Shown here: in pieces, positions 20,956 to 25,798 of the stretch
How positions within the stretch are numbered: the first letter of the stretch is position 1
Layout: each line of letters opens with the position of its first letter
Assembly (NCBI GenBank): GCA_900617975.1
Contig: UZAE01000345.1
Location: 1-25,798, forward strand
DNA length: 25,798 nucleotides
Origin: Rodentolepis nana
Lineage: Eukaryota > Platyhelminthes > Cestoda > Cyclophyllidea > Hymenolepididae
Direction of reading: 5' to 3'
Position numbers and translations under genes: made by a program
Notes under the pieces: generated by a model
Told to the model about the DNA's origin: nothing
What the model saw: only the letters and a program-made list of their open reading frames with translations
Database searches by the model: none

Positions 20956-21254
20956 TTGAGTATTTATTTATTTCAAATGGCAGGCGTTTTGATAGCCCTT
21001 CACAGAGAGGAGGAACATCAGAGTGGCAAAAACTCGAGAGGGAGGACAGAATAATGATTCATAGTTGTAAAAGAGACAGGCAGACACAAAGGCATAGAAA
21101 AGGTGAGATGAGTACTGTGAAAAGGGTCAAATATGGCAAACAGTCGAGTCATAGTAGTTTGAAGTCAGAAGTCAACTGCCGATTAATATACTTTTTGTCG
21201 TATAAGTATGTTACCCAGGGTGTACCACGTGGAGTTAAGTCCATTGCGCACCCC
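20956..21254 (-). mobile_element. SINE-like repeat, copy C
   Basis: It has the same orientation as copy B, with the tail TATTTATTTATTT at its left and the intact 5' end GGGGTGCGCAATGGACTTAA (read on the minus strand) at its right. A possible 8-bp target-site duplication, attattta, occurs at 20948-20955 and 21255-21262, but it is AT-rich and could be chance. The internal pyrimidine-rich segment is complete. About 27 bases near the tail (the attagctctttagttgactt stretch of copy E) are deleted. The plus-strand open frame inside it is not a gene. Confidence 0.78.
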
Positions 21255-21262
21255 ATTATTTA

Positions 21263-21879
21263 ATTATAAAAGGAGGTCGTTGCCAGATTTTTATGAATTT
21301 TAACACACGATTAAAAGACCCAAATAGGTTTAGAAACTAATAGTCACTTAAAGAACATGTTAATGCCAATTGTTTTATTTCGACAAACAGGTTCAAATTC
21401 GGAAGATCCGAAAATGAAAGGCAAATAGATTGTACAAGTTCTTTAACTGAAGCAGAATGTTAGATTGCAGTGTTAACTGGAAAAGTTTCGACCATAGCAA
21501 TGTTAAAATTATCTACAAGTTTTGGGCCGAAGAGAGTGATGCTTTATGCGAAATAGTCTCTTAATGAAGTTGTGAATTATTAAATGGATGAATAAGGGGC
21601 GGGGTGGGGTGGGGGTGGGGGTGGGGGTGGGGGGGGGGTGAAATATGAAGCCACTTACCCCCCCCCCTGATTTCATGATGCTTCGAGTTACTCAAGTGCT
21701 CATAAGGCGAGTAATCAAATAACTAATACGAGTGTGAGTCAAATAGTTCTAAGACTAATTTTATAATTTCTTTATTTAACAAGTGATCACATAAATTTTT
21801 CCATACTCATTTATGATGCCTATTTCCGCCTGTAAATTCACTCATGGTAAACTATTTTGGGCTGTCTCTGACACCATAT
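21263..21879. other. Non-coding stretch with a G-tract array
   Basis: AT-rich DNA interrupted by the G array and C-run at 21597-21667. No gene is seen. The left end of the mariner fossil must lie in its last part, but I could not pick out a terminal inverted repeat. Confidence 0.5.
21597..21667. repeat. GGGGT/GGGGGT array with facing C-run (hairpin or G-quadruplex potential)
   Basis: Seven G blocks of four to ten bases, mostly separated by a single T, are followed 18 bases later by ten C. The last G block plus T (21629-21639) is an exact reverse complement of A plus the C-run (21657-21667). This gives an 11-bp stem with a 17-base loop, and the G blocks can alternatively stack as quadruplexes. 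Confidence 0.9.
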
Positions 21880-22670
21880 AATTTCATGCTCTTCTCTTCA
21901 TCTAAAGACGCAACTCGACTGCTTTTAAGGTGTTCTTCCAGTTTTAGAGAAATATAAGTCTGGGAGGAGGCAGATATTTAATATAAGGAGGATGTGAAAA
22001 TGTTACCTATCGAAATTCGTGCGATAGGCCCTAACAGCTCTTGAAGAATGCGCTGGTGCTTTGTCATGATGAAACAACTTCTTTAAAAGGCCTTCATAAT
22101 AACTTGAGGTGATCGCTTTCTCTTCTTCAAGAAAATTTGTCTATCGTACTACTTCCTTGGAATCCCAAAAATGTGTGGCCAAGACATTCTTAACGCACCT
22201 TTCAGTTTTCAACCTAGCAGGTCCAGATGCTGCCAATGGATGCCACTCTCTTGATTGAATTTTGTTTTCTACATCAAATTGGAAGATCCGGATTTCCACT
22301 CTGGCAACTCAGTGCTTGAAATATTAGCCCCATTTGCTTCCATCTTTGCCAAATTTGGTGGAGAAAGTTCAGGTCTTTGGATCAGTCTTTGTTCCTCTGA
22401 GCGTTTTGGAATCCACCGTGCTCAACAAAAACTTATTCAGGCCAAGAGTTACAAATGCTGATTTGTGGGAGATTTTGGCTTCATTTTTTCATTTCTTCAA
22501 TGATAGCTCGTTCATCTTGTTCCACCGAATTCTTTACAAGCGAGATGCTTTCTAGATTTCTTGCTGTTGTGAATCTTCCTTCTAATGGATCATCAGCACT
22601 CTCTTTAAAGCTTTTATTCCCATTGTAAAATCTGTCGTAACGCTTTTAAGATCTGAACATGTTTCCAATT
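21880..22670 (-). pseudogene. Mariner-type transposase fossil
   Basis: On the minus strand, broken pieces of a Tc1/mariner superfamily transposase follow in the correct order. They are RFYNGNKSFKESADDPLEGR (N-terminal DNA-binding region), REWHPLAASGPARLKTERC, VLATHFWDSKEVV (mariner ATVFWD block), ITSSYYEGLLKK, FHHDKAPAHSSRAV (the second catalytic Asp block, FHQDNAPAH in mariners) and LKLEEHLKSSRVASLDEE near the C-terminus. The pieces lie in different frames with several stops. The stretch with the first catalytic Asp (TGDE.W) is not visible, and the segment between YYEGL and FHHD is shorter than usual. Terminal inverted repeats were not identified. This element moved by cut-and-paste in the past and can no longer make an enzyme. 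Frames open on the plus strand here are only its antisense. Confidence 0.85.
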
Positions 22671-23090
22671 TAATTTGGTCAAAAAAATTATGTTTGCTCT
22701 GATCTCAAAATTTGTCGTTTGAAGAGTTGAAAATTGGCAGTTATTTTGAGATTCAACATGTCTTGATCTTCACTTTATGTAGAATGATCGGATATTTGTA
22801 TGTTATTAATGAATTTCTAAAACAGAGTTTGAACTTGTACAACTTGTAAATCTTCGTTCTGTTTAAAGTTATGGCATTCACTTGAGAACGTTTGCCCACT
22901 CTTTTATCGCAGTCTGAACTCATAATCGCTGAGCTAATTCACAAAGTTGTTCTTGATTGGTTACTTCAATTGGGAGGGGGGGGGGGAATGGTTATGCTCT
23001 CTAGGCCTGTTATTTGCCATAGTAATTTATCTTCAAAGCTAGTTGTAAATCGGTTTTAAATTTACTGATTTTCAACCCACATGACTTGAT
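22671..23090. other. Non-coding stretch right of the mariner fossil
   Basis: It may include the 5' end of the mariner element (non-coding leader and terminal repeat), but neither can be pinned down. An eleven-base G-run lies at 22976-22986. No gene is seen. Confidence 0.45.
22976..22986. repeat. G homopolymer run
   Basis: Eleven guanines preceded by ggga, in non-coding DNA. Confidence 0.9.
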
Positions 23091-23101
23091 ATGTTTTTAT
23101 T

Positions 23102-23429
23102 TCCGGGGTGTGCGATGGACTTACCTCCACGTGGTACACCCTGGGCAACGTATACATATACGGCAAAAAAGTCTATTAACCGGTAGTTGACTTCTCACTT
23201 CAAACTACTATGACCCGACTGCTTGTCATATTCGACCACTTTCACAGTACTCACCTCACCTTTCATCTACCTTTGTGCCCCCTCCCCCCTCTCGACTTTT
23301 TCGATTTGATGCTCCTCTCCCTCTGTGAAGCCTGAAGTCAACTAAAGGGCTAATGATGACCCCTCTGTGAAGCCTGAAGTCAACTAAAGGGCTAATGATA
23401 GCTATCATAAAGCCTGCCATTTGATATAA
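23102..23429 (+). mobile_element. SINE-like repeat, copy D
   Basis: It has the same orientation as copy A and an intact 5' end (GGGGTGTGCGATGGACTTAC). It is flanked by an 11-bp direct repeat, atgtttttatt, at 23091-23101 and 23430-23440. About 40 bases of the internal pyrimidine-rich segment are missing, with a different left edge from the gap in copy B. Near the 3' end a 39-base block is present twice (23319-23357 and 23361-23399, period 42), which no other copy shows. The A-rich tail is short (gatataa). Confidence 0.82.
23319..23399 (+). repeat. Tandem duplication inside SINE-like copy D
   Basis: Two identical 39-base units beginning ccctctgtgaagcctgaag and ending gggctaatgat, separated by gac. 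The absence of mutations between them indicates a recent duplication. Confidence 0.95.
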
Positions 23430-23440
23430 ATGTTTTTATT

Positions 23441-25134
23441 CCCCTAACGTTTTTTGTTGAAATCGCATGCACTAAATAAAAACACCATGATTTGGGATTT
23501 TGGATTTTCTTGGAGAGTATACTCCAAAGTATAATCAGGACTCCTCTATGATCGAAGTTGTGCCATTATATTTCTTCTCTTCAAGTTCTCAAAAGATATG
23601 AAGTACCGACTTTGTGGTATCCTACTTATAAAGCTCAGTTGAATTAACATATCCGATGCTGGTATAGGTGAGGAAGAATAAAAGTTTCCGTTATAAAGAC
23701 GGGACGGGAATAAAAAATAAAGGATCTTAAACCTGATAAGTAGGGCTTCCTTTTAAATTCTTATATATCAGTGTCTGAAATATTTAAAACTGTTAAATTA
23801 ACTTCAATTTTAATATAACTTCATTTTAGCAACCAGGTTTGAAACTTCACGATTGAAGTACTCAAGCTTCTGGAACCGCATGCAAAAATAAGACCTTATG
23901 GCAATACCTATTCGAAATTTTCGGTTGTTGATAGTTTCTTTAGTTTGAAATAAAATCGATTTATGTGTAACTAATCGACTAAACACAACACCAATAGAAT
24001 GATTCATTGGGGTTGTACTCAATAAGCGCGTCTACGAATTGGGAGATCATGAGGTTGCTCTTTTATTAAAATGATATTTAAACGTGCTAATACGTTTTAG
24101 TTAAAGAGAGAGCATGTAAAATGCTCGTTTCTCATTAAAGATGGGTCAGATTGGCAAACTATCTCCCTCTCTGAAATGGGCTTAGAAATATTTAATGAAC
24201 CATTCTCCTAATATCCGCCGTCTTTGTTGTTTTGATTGTAAATGATGATTAAATGAAATATCCCCTTGCTCAATAATTTTTAAATAAGCATTAATTTGTT
24301 TAGCTTTTCCCAATTTGTAACCTATCAGTACAAAAATCTGCAATGCAATTTCTCTGCAATTATAATTTGTATTGAACTAAGTTTATGTGCAGTCATAAAT
24401 TCCTACCAAATTACCAAACCAATAATGCACAAAGATTAATTTAGGGAAACCTGCCTTGTTTGTTTAAACAAATGACCAAATTTATCATTTTTAATATCAT
24501 CAGCAATATAGTTTAATATCAAAGGGTGAGTGCCGGAGCAATTTGGTGGCATATTTGCTCCACCAATCCCCGCCACAACCCAACCCCCCCCCACCCCCAC
24601 CTCCACCCAATTTCCAGAATAATTCAAGCACCCAATTGAGGGACAATAGAGGTACCAGTATTATAAACATCAAATCAAACGTAGATCAACCCTTATTTCA
24701 CATGGAGGCAGAAGTGGGGTTGGGTTGGCATATATTTGAATTTTATTTCATTCCATATTCTTGCCCCCACAAATAGTATAAATATTTTGAAGCTTACATA
24801 CTATGCAATCACGTTCGATCGTCAAATTAGAGCTTATTTACTTCGCACTTCTTTCACGAATATCTGTAATTTTTGTGTCATTCCAATCAATCTATGTGCC
24901 ACTTATGAAAAATTGTTCGTTCAGCCAGAGTCGATTGTAATTACCAAAGCTAATTCTCAACAATATTAAGGCCTTTTGACTGAGAACTCAAATGAATTAC
25001 CGATAATTTGTCCGCTATCTGGTGCTCTTAATACATTTCAGTCATTATCACCTTAACTTTGAAATAGGAAGTTATCCTTTTTCCGTCATTTATCTCCATA
25101 TTTATTCATGTGTGCACAATTGGGTAGAAGTTTT
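23441..25134. other. Non-coding stretch between two SINE-like copies
   Basis: AT-rich, with a C-rich tract at 24571-24609. Open frames at 23810-24022 (-), 24543-24776 (+) and 24736-24969 (+) have AT-driven or low-complexity composition and no splice support. No gene or RNA is recognised. Confidence 0.45.
24571..24609. repeat. C-rich tract
   Basis: Cytosine blocks, the longest about nine bases, separated by single A or T residues. They give Pro-rich low-complexity translation on the plus strand. Confidence 0.85.
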
Positions 25135-25144
25135 ATCTCAAAAT

Positions 25145-25478
25145 TTATTTATTTATATCAAATGGGAGGCGTATTGATAGTTATCATTAGCTCTTTAGTT
25201 GACTTCAGGCTTCACAGAGGGGAAGGAACATCAAAGTCACAAACAGTCGTAAGGGGGGGGGGGCGAACAGAATAGGGGTTCACAGATGCAAAAGAGGCAG
25301 ACACAATGATAGAGAAAAGGGTAGGGTAAGATGAGTACTGTGGAAGTAGTCGAATATGACATACAGTTGCGTCATGGTGGTTTGAAGTCAGAAGTCAACT
25401 GCCGAATAATTGACTTTTGCCGTATGAGTATACGTTGCCCAGGGTGCCTCACGTAGAGGTAAGTCTATCACACACCCC
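25145..25478 (-). mobile_element. SINE-like repeat, copy E
   Basis: This is the most complete copy. It has the tail ttatttatttat at left, the full 3' region, the full internal segment and the 5' end GGGGTGTGTGATAGACTTAC at right (minus strand). A 10-bp direct repeat, atctcaaaat, at 25135-25144 and 25479-25488 marks the target site. The CCACGTGG motif has mutated to CTACGTGA-like sequence. An eleven-base G-run (25253-25263) has expanded where other copies have four to six. It carries no coding capacity. Confidence 0.82.
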
Positions 25479-25488
25479 ATCTCAAAAT

Positions 25489-25798
25489 AAAGTACACAAA
25501 AGGACACAAAAAAATTAAAACTCCTATATTGAAGTTGATTCAGACATAACATGTCAAGTTCATCAGAAGAAGAGTTCACAGCAATCGAAATGAATAGGAG
25601 GCAGATAACCTGGAGTCGCTTGTGCAAATAACTCATATTCTACCATCTCTCTTGCAGACCAGAACTAAACAAAACGGCTGATAACATTAACCATTGAATG
25701 CACAACAAAGTGGAGTAGTTCAGATACCTCTAACTTGGCAGACATATATGTAAACTACTGTCATTATACGTACTCATTTCAATTCCAGGTCAATTTGT
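25489..25798. other. Non-coding stretch at the right edge
   Basis: No gene is supported. Plus-strand acceptor-like sites occur at about 25655 (tctctcttgcag) and 25788 (tttcaattccag). Short minus-strand frames, one including MSAKLEVSELLHFVVHS at about 25744, lack a matching set of splice sites. An exon continuing past the right edge cannot be excluded. Confidence 0.35.

Noticed and set aside
21054..21263. Plus-strand open frame of 69 codons
   Set aside because: It lies wholly within SINE-like copy C and is not shared by the other copies.
22255..22555. Plus-strand open frames of 68 and 73 codons
   Set aside because: They are antisense to the mariner transposase fossil.
25570..25745. Short minus-strand peptides near the right edge as exons
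   Set aside because: The candidate acceptor and donor sites are weak and do not give one consistent frame.

Overview
The window looks like nuclear DNA from an animal, most likely an AT-rich invertebrate. Genes are split by introns with GT..AG borders, coding sequence is sparse, a short interspersed repeat with target-site duplications recurs, and a decayed mariner transposase, dinucleotide repeats and many C/G homopolymer runs are scattered through it. No operons, bacterial ribosome-binding sites, rRNA or tRNA genes are evident. The phylum cannot be fixed from this sequence alone.

The one gene that can be identified runs on the minus strand through the left half. Five exons (11823-11649, 9469-9272, 8939-8849, 7847-7656 and 2622-2359) join with matching phases (0, 0, 1, 1, then an open phase-1 end). 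They encode the first half of a kinesin motor domain that best fits the atypical KIF26 (KIF26A/B, VAB-8-like) family. The rest of the motor and the C-terminal tail lie beyond base 1. The P-loop is completely replaced and the switch I SSRSH motif is altered, so this is probably a motor-dead pseudokinesin.

Right of 12 kb the coding signal is weaker. Two adjacent exon-like segments (20860-20751 and 20651-20529, minus strand) and one at 17782-17633 have good splice sites. They could be upstream exons of the same gene or part of another gene; I do not recognise their products. Between them lie introns or intergenic DNA, including a GC- and CpG-richer patch at about 14040-14640.

The right third is repeat-rich. 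Five copies of a roughly 275-335 bp SINE-like element lie at 37-349, 18313-18587, 20956-21254, 23102-23429 and 25145-25478, in both orientations. Three have convincing target-site duplications of 14, 11 and 10 bp. A mariner-type transposase fossil with frameshifts and stops lies at about 21880-22670, next to a G-tract array able to form a hairpin or G-quadruplex (21597-21667).
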